In this document: piece after piece, positions 1-9,137 of the stretch | How positions within the stretch are numbered: the stretch's first letter is position 1 | Layout of the letters: every line of letters begins with the position of its first letter | Assembly: GCA_020853795.1 (NCBI GenBank) | Contig: JADYYF010000145.1 | Coordinates: 1-44,116, forward strand | Direction of reading: 5' to 3' | Length of the DNA: 44,116 nucleotides | DNA from: Candidatus Zixiibacteriota bacterium | Lineage (GTDB): Bacteria; Zixibacteria; MSB-5A5; CAIYYT01 | Notes under the pieces: generated by a model | Database searches by the model: none | What the model saw: only the letters and a program-made list of their open reading frames with translations | What the model was told of the DNA's origin: nothing | Made by a program: the position numbers and the translations under genes

Positions 1-612
1 GGGGTCAATTTCTTTATTCTCGACCAAGGTAACAGCCGCATCATACGGTCGGACTACAATCTGGTGTTCTCGGACGAGCTGCGTTTCAACTACAATCCCG
101 ACCTGCAACTGCTCGGCAAGATCGCCGCGCTGGCGTACTCACGGTTCGGCAACATGTACCTGGTTGATCCGGACAATCTTAAGGTGATTGTTCTGGACAA
201 GGATTACGCGCGCCAGCAGGAGTTGTTTCCGGCCGGCGGGTTTGCCCACTGCGCGTTGATCCGGCTGACGGCGGCCGGCGATGTTTACGTTTACGACCGC
301 GATCGCAACACGATTTACATCTTCGATAGTTTCGGCAATCCGGACGGCAAAATCGCGCTGTCCGGGGTCGGCGAGTTGGGCGACTTCGAGCCGCAATCGG
401 AGCAGTTGATTGCCACCGACAAGGAGCGCAACGAACTGGTAGTGCTGGGGCGAGACGGGAGCGTGATCGCGGCGACGGGCAGTAGCGGCGGCGGCGGGCT
501 GAACTTCGCCAACCCGACGGGACTGGCAGTACGCGCCGACGGGAAGATCTTCGTATGCGACACCGGCAACAATCGCATCGTGATATATGAAATCGCGGCA
601 GCCCTGCCGTGA
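1..612 (+). CDS. NHL/beta-propeller repeat protein, 5' partial
   Basis: The frame is open from base 1, so this is the C-terminal 203 residues of a gene that begins left of the window. Recurring blade-like motifs are visible: FFILDQGNSRIIR near the edge, MYLVDPDNLKVIVLD, VYVYDRDRNTIYIFD and a final blade with IFVCDTGNNRIVIYE. The last is the classic NHL blade ending (D-T-G-N-N-R-I). Such propellers are usually extracytoplasmic and bind proteins or carbohydrates; no catalytic residues are evident and the substrate is unknown. It overlaps the next gene by 26 bases, which implies translational coupling with the large outer-membrane protein downstream. An internal GTG at 64 is unlikely to be the start because propeller sequence continues upstream of it. 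Confidence 0.8.
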   Translation, partial: GVNFFILDQGNSRIIRSDYNLVFSDELRFNYNPDLQLLGKIAALAYSRFGNMYLVDPDNLKVIVLDKDYARQQELFPAGGFAHCALIRLTAAGDVYVYDRDRNTIYIFDSFGNPDGKIALSGVGELGDFEPQSEQLIATDKERNELVVLGRDGSVIAATGSSGGGGLNFANPTGLAVRADGKIFVCDTGNNRIVIYEIAAALP

Positions 613-3600
613 TCTTTACCGAGCCGCGCGGATCGGGCCGGTAATCGGCCTCATCGCCATCTGCGCCTTACCTCTCATTGCTCAAGAACGCTCCGGTTTA
701 GTCGTGGAGCGCAAGATTGCACTCACCGCCGGTAGTTGTTTGGAAATTGGCGCCGGCGAGACGCTGCGGGCCATCATTGCCTGCGGTGACGACACGCTGC
801 GGGTGGGAATTGACTATGTAGTAAGTGATGGTCGTTCATGCCTGCTTGCGGGCAGGACCGGGTGCGACTCGGCGACGGCCGTGCTCGGTCGCGATTACAG
901 TCTGATCGGACGCGCGTTGGCTTTGCGCGAATACGGCACGACCGGTGCGCTGGCGCAAGCGCCATCGCCGCAGACGCCGACCGCGCAAGCGCCGTCACGG
1001 TCGCCGAGCAAGCTGCAGGTCTCCGGCAGCAAGAGCTTTTATGCCGACGTCTCCGATCGCGGGCGCTCGAATCTTTCGCAAGGATTGACCATGAGCGTCA
1101 CGGGCGAAATTGCACCGGGGGTGTTGGTGCGCGGGAGTTTTTCCGACCGCGGCCTGCGCGATAGCCGGCTGGTGACGCGGCGATTTTCGGAGCTGGAGAA
1201 TGTCTACCTGGAGGTGGAATCGCCGCGCCTGCACTCGGTGTTCGGGAGCTTCCCGCTGCGCCGGGACCGGTTTCGATTTCTGACGTTGGAGCGTCGGGTC
1301 CAAGGTTTGGAATTGGAGTACCGGCAACGGCGGGTCAGGACGGAAGCCTCGGTATCGGTGCCACAAGGGAATTTCCTCGACAATCAATTCACGACGGAGG
1401 ACGGCAATTACGGGCCGTACCGCCTCCGCGACCGGAGCGGCAATCCGGGGGTTGCCGTAGTGGAGAACTCGGACGTCGTGTGGCTGAACGGCATCAAGCT
1501 GCAGCGGGGGCGCGACCAGGATTATTACATCGACTATTTGCGCGGCGAGTTGTTTTTCACCGGACGGCGCGTGCTCGATACCGGTGATCGGGTGCGGGTG
1601 GAATTTGAATTTCAGCGGCTTGAATATCGCAAGACGATGTTCACCGGCGGCGCCCAGGTGACGGACGGCGACAGTGCAAACATACTGGCATTCGGCTATG
1701 CCGGTGTTATCGGCGCCCGCAATGACCCGTTGGACTTTGATCTGACCGAGGGCGACATCGCCGCCCTGACTTCGGCCGGTGATGATCCCGCCGCCGCAGT
1801 GGTTTCCGGTGCGACGCTGGTTGGGGCGGGTGCCGGTGATTATCGTGTCGAGACGGACACTGCCGGCGGTGTCCGCTACGAGTATGTCGGGGAGGGCAAC
1901 GGTGATTATCGAGTGGCGTTCAGCGAGACCGAGGGGGGTGACTATCTGTACCTGGGCAGCGGCCGGTACGAGTATGTCGGCGCGGGATTGGGGCGGTACG
2001 CGCCGGTACGTCGGTTGCCGCTGCCGGAGGCGGCACAGGCGGTGGCGACCGCCGGATCAATCGCGCTGACTTCGGACCTAATGTTGGCCGGGGAGTTGGC
2101 ATACTCGAACTATGATCGCAATCGGTTTTCGGCGCGGGATGATCACGATAATGCGCAAGCGGCTGGATTCGGGCAGTTGGAGTATCGGCAGCGGAATCGG
2201 GTCGTGACGGCGCAGATTGCGGCTGAGTATCTTCCGGCGCAGTTCTATCGTTTCAGCCGGATGGATCAGGTTGATGACGATTACGTGTGGCAGCGTTCGT
2301 CGAGCCGTCAACGCGATCGCAATCGCTACGATGCAGCGGTGACCCTGCGGCCGGATTCGACTCTTTCCGGCGAACTGCTGGGTGGAATCACGCGGGAAGG
2401 TGCGGGGTTTCGGTCGGAGCGCGCCGGCCTGCGCTTCAGCAGCAGCGGACGGCTGAACCTGGCAGCGAATGTCGCGATCGACGCAGCGGCAGCGGAAGAA
2501 GATGGGCTCGAGCGCAAGCTGATTCGGATCAAGCCGGATGTGCGCACCATCAAGTTGCCGGTCGTGCTGTTGGCGCGCGGCGAGTATGATCAACAACGGA
2601 GTCAGGCCGACGGCGCCGCGGCCATGACCGTGAGCAAACGCGAGATTGAAGCGGGCGGAGAATATGGCGGTGTGACGCTGACGGGGCGATTGCGCGAAAA
2701 CTGGGAGAATGCGGGGCGCTGGCGGGTGAGCGATTCAAAACGGAGTGTCATCGCTCAGGTCGCGCGGCCTCTGGGCGGGAACAGGCGCATCAATGCCACG
2801 GCGAGCGCCAACCGCTACCGCGGCGGATCTGCACGTCAAGATTATCAAACAGGCATGGTTGATTTGCTGGCGCCAGCGTTGGCGGGCGGGATCGACTTGA
2901 CCGCCAACTATCGATTGAATCGCCGCGGCGTGTCGCAATCGAATCAGACGTACTTGAAGGTGGATGACGGCGAGGGGGATTACGTCCTGATCGACTCGGT
3001 TTACGTTCCGCAGGCACGGGGAGACTACATCCTGGTGACCGAACAAGTCGGTACCGCGAGGCAGAGCATCGACGCGGAGAAACGCTGCGCGCTGGAGGTG
3101 CGGTTGGACAAGTTTCTGCGCAGTGCCGCGACGAGCGGCGTCAGCGTGCGCTACGAGGTCAATTTGCGCGAGATCGGCGCTGCCGACGCCGGTTTTGGCT
3201 GGGACTGGCTCGTGCCGCCGGTGCGGTTGTTTGACAATGCCGAGACGTACTCGCAGCGCAACGACAACTATCGTCTGCAGCGCTATGATCGCGGGATCGG
3301 ACTGCGGACAGAAGTGTCATATACGCGCAATCGCGACGTGAACCGGCTGGATCTGGCGTTCCCGGGACGGCGGGAGAGCGAAGAGGTGCGGGCGGGGTTG
3401 AACCAGGCCATCGGCGAGTGGGGTCTGGTTTCGGCTGCGGCGATTGGACGCAGTCGGACCTGGCGCGAGAGGGGACGACTCAATCTGTTTCTGAGCGAGC
3501 GCCGGATTGAACTGGGAGGAACGCGCTATGCCGGGAAGTTTGAGTATGTGGTGGCCGCGACGTTCGCGCACGAGCACGCCGATTCGTTGGACTTGGAGTC

Positions 3601-3883
3601 GACCAGTTGGCGCATCGCGCCCGGACTGAACTGCAACCTCGGTGCCGCGGGGAGAATTGAAGCGGCAATCTTCGGCCTGCAGGTGAGCGAGAACAACGAT
3701 CGAGTGATCTTGCTGCAGATGGCGGAGGGTTTCCCGACGGGCACGCATTATGGCGGGCGGATCAAGGTTGATATCAAGCTGTCGGAGACCTTTGTGTTCA
3801 AGGTGTTGGGAAATTGCGAGCTGCGCGAGGGGGAGCCAAATCGGTACTTCCTGCGCAGCGAACTGGTGTCGAGGTTTGAATGA
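587..3883 (+). CDS. Large outer-membrane beta-barrel protein of unknown function (1098 aa)
   Basis: ATG at 587 gives a basic N-terminus followed by a hydrophobic stretch ending near residue 32 (LPLIAQ), read as a Sec signal peptide. The mature protein is rich in Arg, Tyr and alternating polar/hydrophobic strands typical of an outer-membrane barrel, for example around residues 150-360 and 490-1098, and it ends in an aromatic-containing strand (LVSRFE). Residues about 415-483 hold a tandem Gly/Tyr repeat (GAGDYRV, RYEYVGEGNGDYRV, YLYLGSGRYEYVG), and weaker copies (GEGDYVLIDS, ARGDYILV) recur near residues 795-820. I do not recognise a named family. It overlaps the preceding propeller gene by 26 bases and the following Omp85 gene by an ATGA, so the three proteins probably act together in envelope assembly or export. 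The function is not assigned. Confidence 0.8.
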   Translation: MKSRQPCRDLYRAARIGPVIGLIAICALPLIAQERSGLVVERKIALTAGSCLEIGAGETLRAIIACGDDTLRVGIDYVVSDGRSCLLAGRTGCDSATAVLGRDYSLIGRALALREYGTTGALAQAPSPQTPTAQAPSRSPSKLQVSGSKSFYADVSDRGRSNLSQGLTMSVTGEIAPGVLVRGSFSDRGLRDSRLVTRRFSELENVYLEVESPRLHSVFGSFPLRRDRFRFLTLERRVQGLELEYRQRRVRTEASVSVPQGNFLDNQFTTEDGNYGPYRLRDRSGNPGVAVVENSDVVWLNGIKLQRGRDQDYYIDYLRGELFFTGRRVLDTGDRVRVEFEFQRLEYRKTMFTGGAQVTDGDSANILAFGYAGVIGARNDPLDFDLTEGDIAALTSAGDDPAAAVVSGATLVGAGAGDYRVETDTAGGVRYEYVGEGNGDYRVAFSETEGGDYLYLGSGRYEYVGAGLGRYAPVRRLPLPEAAQAVATAGSIALTSDLMLAGELAYSNYDRNRFSARDDHDNAQAAGFGQLEYRQRNRVVTAQIAAEYLPAQFYRFSRMDQVDDDYVWQRSSSRQRDRNRYDAAVTLRPDSTLSGELLGGITREGAGFRSERAGLRFSSSGRLNLAANVAIDAAAAEEDGLERKLIRIKPDVRTIKLPVVLLARGEYDQQRSQADGAAAMTVSKREIEAGGEYGGVTLTGRLRENWENAGRWRVSDSKRSVIAQVARPLGGNRRINATASANRYRGGSARQDYQTGMVDLLAPALAGGIDLTANYRLNRRGVSQSNQTYLKVDDGEGDYVLIDSVYVPQARGDYILVTEQVGTARQSIDAEKRCALEVRLDKFLRSAATSGVSVRYEVNLREIGAADAGFGWDWLVPPVRLFDNAETYSQRNDNYRLQRYDRGIGLRTEVSYTRNRDVNRLDLAFPGRRESEEVRAGLNQAIGEWGLVSAAAIGRSRTWRERGRLNLFLSERRIELGGTRYAGKFEYVVAATFAHEHADSLDLESTSWRIAPGLNCNLGAAGRIEAAIFGLQVSENNDRVILLQMAEGFPTGTHYGGRIKVDIKLSETFVFKVLGNCELREGEPNRYFLRSELVSRFE

Positions 3884-5490
3884 GGACGCTCGGGACGATC
3901 GCGCTGGTTTTGGTGTTGACCGCGACCGCGAGCGGGCTGCGGTTCACGGGGAACCACCACTTCGATGCGCGGGCACTCGGGGAGTTGGCGGCGCGCGCGG
4001 CGAATGCAGAAGAACTTCTGCGGGCGATTGCGGCGAACTACACTGAGGCAGGCTTCTTCGAAGCAGAAGTCGAGTTGAGTGCCACAGAAGATAGCATCGT
4101 CGTGATTGACGAAGGCAGGCGCTATCGCCTGAGCGATGCGATCGTCAGCGGAATCGATTCGGCGTATCTGCGATTGGATGGATTCAGCAAGAATGAGCCG
4201 CTGTCGGCCGCGCTCATCGAGAAGATTGGCTTGGGGGCGGTGGCGGCATATGCGGATTCGGGATATCCATTTGCCAGTATTCAACTGGTCGAGATTGCGA
4301 TTGCGCAGGGACGGGCGCAGTTGCGGTTTTCGGCGATAGCCGGTCCGCGGCTGCCGGTCGGCAAGATCACTTTTCCGGGCACAGTGGCGAGCCACCCGAA
4401 CACGTTGTTGCGCCGCGTTCAGTTGAAGCCGGGGGCGCCTTACCGGGAGAGTGCCGTCGAGGCGTCGACCCAGGCTCTGCGTCGACTTGATTTTGTCGCA
4501 AGCGCAAGCGAGCCGCAGGTCGCGCATGATCTGCATGGAAATCGCGCTGATATCGCCTTTCCGGTACGGGAGAGGCGGAATTTTGCGCTGGAAGGAGTTC
4601 TGACGCTCGATCCGGAAAACAAGCCCGCGGGCCAGGCTAACCTGGAAATCCTCAATGTGCTGGGGTATGGTGAGCGGGTCGGCTGGGGGTGGTCGCGCCG
4701 CAATGCCGCATCGCGCGAGTTGGCGCTAACGGCGGGGCTACCGTATGTCGGCGGAACGGAATTTGACGTTGGAGTTGCCGCGGCACAGGTCGATCGCGAC
4801 TCGAACTTCGTAAGCACGCGAGCGGCGCTTCTGATCGACTATCATCTCGGTCTCGACTGGCGGCTTGGCGGCCGCTTGAGCTGGCACAAGATTACGCCGG
4901 ATGAAGGACGAACGGCGCCGTCGGCACGAATTGTGGAGGCGGCTCTGACGACGGCTTTTGACGGCCGCGATCCGGCTGCCGTGCGCGCGAGTGCGGTGCG
5001 CGTCAGCACTGAGTTCGCCACTGCGTATCGCAAGTCGTTTGCGGAAGGTGACGGTGTCAGGACCGGCTATTCGACGCGGTTGGTGATTGACGGGTCGGGC
5101 TGGCTGGCGGTGGGAGGCGGGTTCATGCTGTACCAGCACGGGTTGTTGTTTCAGGTAAAATCCGACTTCACGCCGATTCCACTCGAACAATTTCTTGAAA
5201 TCGGCGGCGTGGCAACGCTGCGGGGGTATCGCGAGAAAGCGTTCCTGGCGCGCGAGGGTGCGGTCGGCGCGACCGAACTGCAGTATCTTGCGGGTGATGA
5301 TGCGATCCTCCGCGTGTTTTGCGACAATGGTTGGCTGCGGACGGCCTCGGACGAGCTGCGACTCACCGGATTCGGCGCGGGGACGTCGCTGCGGACATCG
5401 CTGGGGTGGTTCCGGCTCGATTTCACGTTGGGGGAGTCCAAACAATTTGATAGACTAATGGTTCACTTCGGATTCGATACAGCGTTGTGA
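3880..5490 (+). CDS. POTRA/Omp85-family outer-membrane assembly or translocation protein
   Basis: This 536-residue protein starts at an ATG in an ATGA overlap with the preceding stop. Residues 1-20 are a signal peptide (LVLVLTATASG). Residues about 60-230 contain POTRA-like segments: a DSGYPFASI-like motif around residue 125, and LPVGKITFPG followed by LLRRVQLKPGAPY around 160-190. A C-terminal 16-strand-type barrel follows from about residue 235. TLRGYRE at 446-452 matches the conserved (V/L)RG(Y/F) motif of loop 6 in Omp85 proteins (BamA, TamA, FhaC). Known members fold or translocate outer-membrane and secreted proteins. At 536 residues it is shorter than BamA and closer to TamA-like proteins with few POTRA domains. 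Its neighbour, the 1098-residue barrel, is a plausible client or partner, but that is inference. Confidence 0.85.
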   Translation: MRTLGTIALVLVLTATASGLRFTGNHHFDARALGELAARAANAEELLRAIAANYTEAGFFEAEVELSATEDSIVVIDEGRRYRLSDAIVSGIDSAYLRLDGFSKNEPLSAALIEKIGLGAVAAYADSGYPFASIQLVEIAIAQGRAQLRFSAIAGPRLPVGKITFPGTVASHPNTLLRRVQLKPGAPYRESAVEASTQALRRLDFVASASEPQVAHDLHGNRADIAFPVRERRNFALEGVLTLDPENKPAGQANLEILNVLGYGERVGWGWSRRNAASRELALTAGLPYVGGTEFDVGVAAAQVDRDSNFVSTRAALLIDYHLGLDWRLGGRLSWHKITPDEGRTAPSARIVEAALTTAFDGRDPAAVRASAVRVSTEFATAYRKSFAEGDGVRTGYSTRLVIDGSGWLAVGGGFMLYQHGLLFQVKSDFTPIPLEQFLEIGGVATLRGYREKAFLAREGAVGATELQYLAGDDAILRVFCDNGWLRTASDELRLTGFGAGTSLRTSLGWFRLDFTLGESKQFDRLMVHFGFDTAL

Positions 5491-6332
5491 ACAAGATCAT
5501 TGCCGGAATCAAGCTCATCCGACCACTGAACGGATTGGTCGCTGCATTATCACTGGTGGCTGCCGCGGCTGTAGCGCACGGGCGGTTGGAGCTGCCGCGC
5601 CTCGAAGCTGCCGCGGTGTTTTTCCTGGTATCATTCGGGTACGTGATCAATGATATCTTCGACCAAGGCGCCGATCGCATGAATCGGCCGCAACGCGCAT
5701 TGCCGTCGGGGGCGGTGACGGTGAAGGAAGCGTGGATGATCGCGCAGGGGATGCTCGTTGTTGGGCTCGGAGTTGCGTTGGCCGGCGGCACCAGACTATT
5801 CAGCTATTATGTTGCGGTTGCGCTGGTACTGATGCTTTATGCCAAGGCTCTTTCATCGCGATTGTTGGTGAGCAACATCGTTGTGGCCGCGCTCTGTGCA
5901 TCAGTCTTCCTGTTGCCGACGTGGCAGAAGAACGCCGGTTCGGTTGACTGGTCGGCAGTCCTGGCGGCGATCACGCTGACATTCCTATTCAACTTAATGC
6001 GCGAGATCGTCAAGGATATTGAGGATATTGCCGGCGATCGGGTCCTGAGCCGGACGACGGTGCCAATCAGATTCGGGGCGGGGCGGGCGCGGCTGATCGC
6101 GAGTTTGATCGGATTGCTGGTGGTACTGGCGAGCGTCGCAGCCGATGGCGCTTTGAATCGATCGATAACATATTTGACGATTGTGATCATTGGAGTGGAC
6201 CTGCCGTTGGCGATATTATTTATCCTGTATTTGCGTCGAGACCCAGTTGGTTTTGCTGGGCGGGTATCAGTAGTGCTAAAGGTATTGATGGTGCCGGCAT
6301 TGGTCGCATTGGCGGCGGCCGGTGTTAAATAG
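5487..6332 (+). CDS. UbiA-family prenyltransferase
   Basis: Starts at GTG in a GTGA overlap with the Omp85 gene stop. The 281-residue polytopic protein carries both aspartate-rich motifs of UbiA enzymes: NDIFDQGAD at residues 55-63, followed by RPQRALPSG, and DIEDIAGD at 177-184, followed by RTTVPIRFG. These bind Mg2+ and the prenyl diphosphate. UbiA enzymes transfer a polyprenyl group to aromatic acceptors, heme or geranylgeranylglyceryl phosphate in the membrane. The NDIxDxxxDxxNRPxRxxPSG pattern is reminiscent of geranylgeranylglycerol-phosphate geranylgeranyltransferase-like members, but the acceptor cannot be decided from sequence. Its coupling to envelope genes rather than quinone genes argues mildly against a simple menaquinone role. 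Confidence 0.88.
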   Translation: MNKIIAGIKLIRPLNGLVAALSLVAAAAVAHGRLELPRLEAAAVFFLVSFGYVINDIFDQGADRMNRPQRALPSGAVTVKEAWMIAQGMLVVGLGVALAGGTRLFSYYVAVALVLMLYAKALSSRLLVSNIVVAALCASVFLLPTWQKNAGSVDWSAVLAAITLTFLFNLMREIVKDIEDIAGDRVLSRTTVPIRFGAGRARLIASLIGLLVVLASVAADGALNRSITYLTIVIIGVDLPLAILFILYLRRDPVGFAGRVSVVLKVLMVPALVALAAAGVK

Positions 6333-6360
6333 TGTTAAGTTGGGAAACAGTATCAGGTTG

Positions 6361-7221
6361 ATGTGTAGTAGATCAAGTATGATGGGAAGAACACTAATCA
6401 CCTTAATTGTAGCGATGGTTCTGACGACCGGAGTCGCATCCGGGGAGATAGGATTCAAGGCGCGGGTTGACAAGGTGCAGTTGGCGTTCGAAGATGTGAT
6501 CGAGCTGACGCTCGAGGTGACTGTCGACAGTGCGGGAGTCAAGACCAAGCCGTTGCCACCGCCGGAGATGGTGAGCTTTCGGATGGGTGGATCGGGAAGC
6601 AGTGTTGAGCGGCAAGGCGAGCAAGTGCTTCGGCGCTATACGTATACACTTATTCCGGCGAGAAGCGGAGAAGTGACCATCCCGGCTTTCCAAGTAGAAT
6701 TTGCCACGGCAGAAGGTGCTGATACCCTCAGTTCTGAGCCGATTACAGTCACGATTGAACAACCACGACCATCCAGAAGTGGAGGGAGTGGCCTACTGTT
6801 TCTATATGTTGGGATCGGCGCAGTTTTGGTGATCGCAGGAGTAGGTTTCGTCTATTCGCGGCGACGTAAATCGGAGAGTCCGGAAGTCGCGCCTGACTGG
6901 AAGGATATTGCCGCGGGTGAGTTCGCGGGGATCATGAAACTGGCTGATCGAGAGGATTTTCGCCAGTTTTCCGGCCAAGTGAGCAGATTTGTCATCACGC
7001 TTCTGGAGAACAAACATGAGGCAAAGTTGAGCGGGTACACCTTTGCGGACGTACAACGCTGGATGGAGGAGCGGGGGCTGGACGGTGAGCTGCGCGGGAC
7101 GGTGAAGGAGCTGTTTGCCTTCTGCGAGGAAGTGAAGTTCGGGACGGGCAAGGTTGATGTGCAGAAGGGACGGGCGGCGGCGGCGCGCGCGCAAAAAATC
7201 GTGGAACTGCTTGTAAAATGA
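6361..7221 (+). CDS. BatD-like protein 1 (short; Ig-like ectodomain, one TM, cytoplasmic helical domain)
   Basis: The frame is open from GTG 6322, but ATG 6361 or ATG 6379/6382 gives a better N-terminus (a hydrophobic signal, GRTLITLIVAMVLTTGVASG). I chose 6361 because a weak AGG lies just upstream; the exact start is uncertain. The periplasmic part (AFEDVIELTLEVTVDS ... PPPEM ... SGEVTIPAFQVEF) is the BatD 'oxygen tolerance' Ig-like fold. A transmembrane helix follows around LLFLYVGIGAVLVIAGVGFVY. The cytoplasmic helical tail contains LSGYTFADVQRWM and FAFCEEVKFG, resembling the end of the other two BatD-like proteins at 10588 and 14458. It lies directly upstream of moxR and is probably part of the Bat operon. 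Confidence 0.75.
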   Translation: MCSRSSMMGRTLITLIVAMVLTTGVASGEIGFKARVDKVQLAFEDVIELTLEVTVDSAGVKTKPLPPPEMVSFRMGGSGSSVERQGEQVLRRYTYTLIPARSGEVTIPAFQVEFATAEGADTLSSEPITVTIEQPRPSRSGGSGLLFLYVGIGAVLVIAGVGFVYSRRRKSESPEVAPDWKDIAAGEFAGIMKLADREDFRQFSGQVSRFVITLLENKHEAKLSGYTFADVQRWMEERGLDGELRGTVKELFAFCEEVKFGTGKVDVQKGRAAAARAQKIVELLVK

Positions 7222-7269
7222 AGTCGTACAAATTGTTCGAAATAAACAGCCAGTTTGGGAGATAAAGAG

Positions 7270-8256
7270 GTGGATCAAGACATCAGACAAATTCAGGCCG
7301 AAGTCGAGCGCAACTACGAGTTCGTGCTTCGGCTCAAGAGTGAGGTCGGACGGGTCATTGTCGGTCAGGAGTATTTGATCGATCGGATGATCATGGCGCT
7401 GCTGGCGGATGGGCATATCCTGGTCGAGGGGGTGCCGGGGTTGGCCAAGACGCTGGCGATTAAGACGCTGTGTCAGGCGATCAAGGCTGATTTCCAGCGG
7501 CTGCAGTTTACGCCCGACTTACTGCCGGCCGATCTGATCGGGACGATGATTTATTCGCAGGCGGACGGCAAATTCTCGGTCAAGAAGGGACCGATCTTCG
7601 CCAACATGATTCTGGCGGATGAAATCAACCGCGCACCGGCAAAGGTGCAGTCGGCGCTCTTGGAGGCGATGCAGGAGCGGCAGGTGACGATCGCCGACAC
7701 CACGCATCCGCTGCCGAAGCCGTTCTTGGTCATGGCGACTCAAAATCCGATCGAGCAGGAGGGGACCTATCCGTTGCCGGAGGCGCAGGTCGACCGGTTC
7801 ATGTTCAAGCTGAAGGTGACCTATCCGTCCAAAGCCGAAGAACTGGAGATTCTCAACCGCATGACGGTGGGCGCGACTTTCGAGGTCAATCCCGTAATCA
7901 GTCCCCAAGATCTGATTTCAGCGCGGTCGGTGATGAACAAGATTTACGTCGACGACAAAGTGAAGGAATACATCGTCAACGTGGTGTTCGCGACGCGGAA
8001 TCCGGAAGCCTACAATCTCAATATCAAGGGGCTGATCGATTACGGCGCCTCGCCGCGCGCGACGATTAATCTGACGCTGGCTTCGAAGGCGCACGCTTTT
8101 ATGCGCGGGCGCGGCTATATCACGCCGGACGACGTGAAGACAATCGGGATGGATGTGTTGCGGCACCGGGTAATCCTGACGTACGAGGCCGAGGCCGAGG
8201 AGGTGGATTCCGAGGCGATCGTGACCAAGATCTTCAACGAGGTTGAGGTACCGTAG
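7270..8256 (+). CDS. MoxR-type AAA+ ATPase
   Basis: The frame opens at TTG 7255, but GTG 7270 is preferred because GGGAG at 7257-7261 sits 8 bases upstream; this gives 328 residues. Visible motifs are a Walker A, EGVPGLAKT (about residues 53-61), a Walker B, LADEINR (about 115-121), the ATQNPIEQEGTYPLPEAQVDRF sensor region split around residues 158-180, and a C-terminal lid with YGASPRATINL. MoxR ATPases are chaperone-like partners of von Willebrand factor A proteins and are encoded with DUF58 and Bat genes in aerotolerance operons. This is the operon's expected ATPase: the DUF58 gene begins 2 bases after its stop, and VWA genes batA and batB follow. ATP hydrolysis and metal binding are inferred from family membership. 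Confidence 0.93.
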   Translation: MDQDIRQIQAEVERNYEFVLRLKSEVGRVIVGQEYLIDRMIMALLADGHILVEGVPGLAKTLAIKTLCQAIKADFQRLQFTPDLLPADLIGTMIYSQADGKFSVKKGPIFANMILADEINRAPAKVQSALLEAMQERQVTIADTTHPLPKPFLVMATQNPIEQEGTYPLPEAQVDRFMFKLKVTYPSKAEELEILNRMTVGATFEVNPVISPQDLISARSVMNKIYVDDKVKEYIVNVVFATRNPEAYNLNIKGLIDYGASPRATINLTLASKAHAFMRGRGYITPDDVKTIGMDVLRHRVILTYEAEAEEVDSEAIVTKIFNEVEVP

Positions 8257-8258
8257 GC

Positions 8259-9137
8259 GTGCTGCCGTCCGAGATTCTCAAGAAGATTCGTCGCATCGAG
8301 ATCACCACGCGCCGGGCCGTCAACGACGTATTTGCGGGGGAATATCATTCGACCTTTCGCGGCCAGGGGATGGAATTCGAGGAGGTGCGCGAGTACCAGC
8401 CGGGCGACGACGTGCGGCTGATCGACTGGAACGTCACGGCGCGCACCGGGGTGCCGTTCATCAAGAAGTACCGCGAAGAGCGGGAGATGTCCGTGATGCT
8501 GCTGGTGGACGCGTCGTCCTCGGGGCAATTCGGGACGCGCACGCAGCGCAAGGACGAGATGGCGGCGGAGATTTGCGGATTGCTGGCGTTCTCCGCGATC
8601 CGGAACAACGACAAAGTCGGGATGATCATCTTCACGGATGAAGTGGAGAAGTACATCGCGCCGCGCAAGGGGCGGGGGCACGTGCTGCGGCTGATACGGG
8701 AAATCCTGTATTTCAAGCCGGTGGGGCGGTCGACGAATATCGGCAACGCACTGGAGTATCTCAACCGCGTGATCAAGCGTAAGTCGGTAGTATTTTTGGT
8801 GAGCGATTTTCTGAGCTCCGGTTACGCCAGCGATCTGATCATTGCCAATCGCAAGCACGACGTGGTGGCGATCAAGATCGGCGACGAACGCGAGGCGCGG
8901 ATGGAGGATTTCGGGCTGATCGACTTCGAGGACGCCGAGACGGGCGAGATCATCGCGATCGACACGTCCGATTCCGATTTTCGCCGCCAGTTTGGATTGC
9001 AGGCGACGGAGTTGTCGACGGAGTTGGAGAAGGCGTTCCGGCGGATGAATATCGACTTCGTGCAGTTGACGACCGGTCACGACTATTTCCTTCCGCTGAC
9101 GAAGTTCTTCAAGATGCGCGAGCGGAGGTTCCGGTAG
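8259..9137 (+). CDS. DUF58 domain protein (VWA-like)
   Basis: GTG at 8259, 2 bases after the moxR stop, gives 292 residues. The DUF58 signature GMEFEEVREYQPGDDVRLID followed by WNVTAR spans residues about 37-62. It is followed by a VWA-like strand with a metal-site motif D84-A-S-S-S88 in MLLVDASSS. There are no transmembrane segments, so this is a cytoplasmic or peripheral DUF58 protein, as expected next to moxR in Bat operons. In known systems the MoxR-DUF58-VWA set works as a chaperone or metal-insertion-like complex; the client here is unknown. Its stop abuts the start of the glycosyltransferase gene at 9138. Confidence 0.92.
   Translation: MLPSEILKKIRRIEITTRRAVNDVFAGEYHSTFRGQGMEFEEVREYQPGDDVRLIDWNVTARTGVPFIKKYREEREMSVMLLVDASSSGQFGTRTQRKDEMAAEICGLLAFSAIRNNDKVGMIIFTDEVEKYIAPRKGRGHVLRLIREILYFKPVGRSTNIGNALEYLNRVIKRKSVVFLVSDFLSSGYASDLIIANRKHDVVAIKIGDEREARMEDFGLIDFEDAETGEIIAIDTSDSDFRRQFGLQATELSTELEKAFRRMNIDFVQLTTGHDYFLPLTKFFKMRERRFR

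Noticed and set aside
3748-4536. 262-codon minus-strand reading opposite the Omp85 gene
   Set aside because: Arg/Gln-rich translation with no domains, lying wholly opposite a strongly supported gene; a by-product of high GC.
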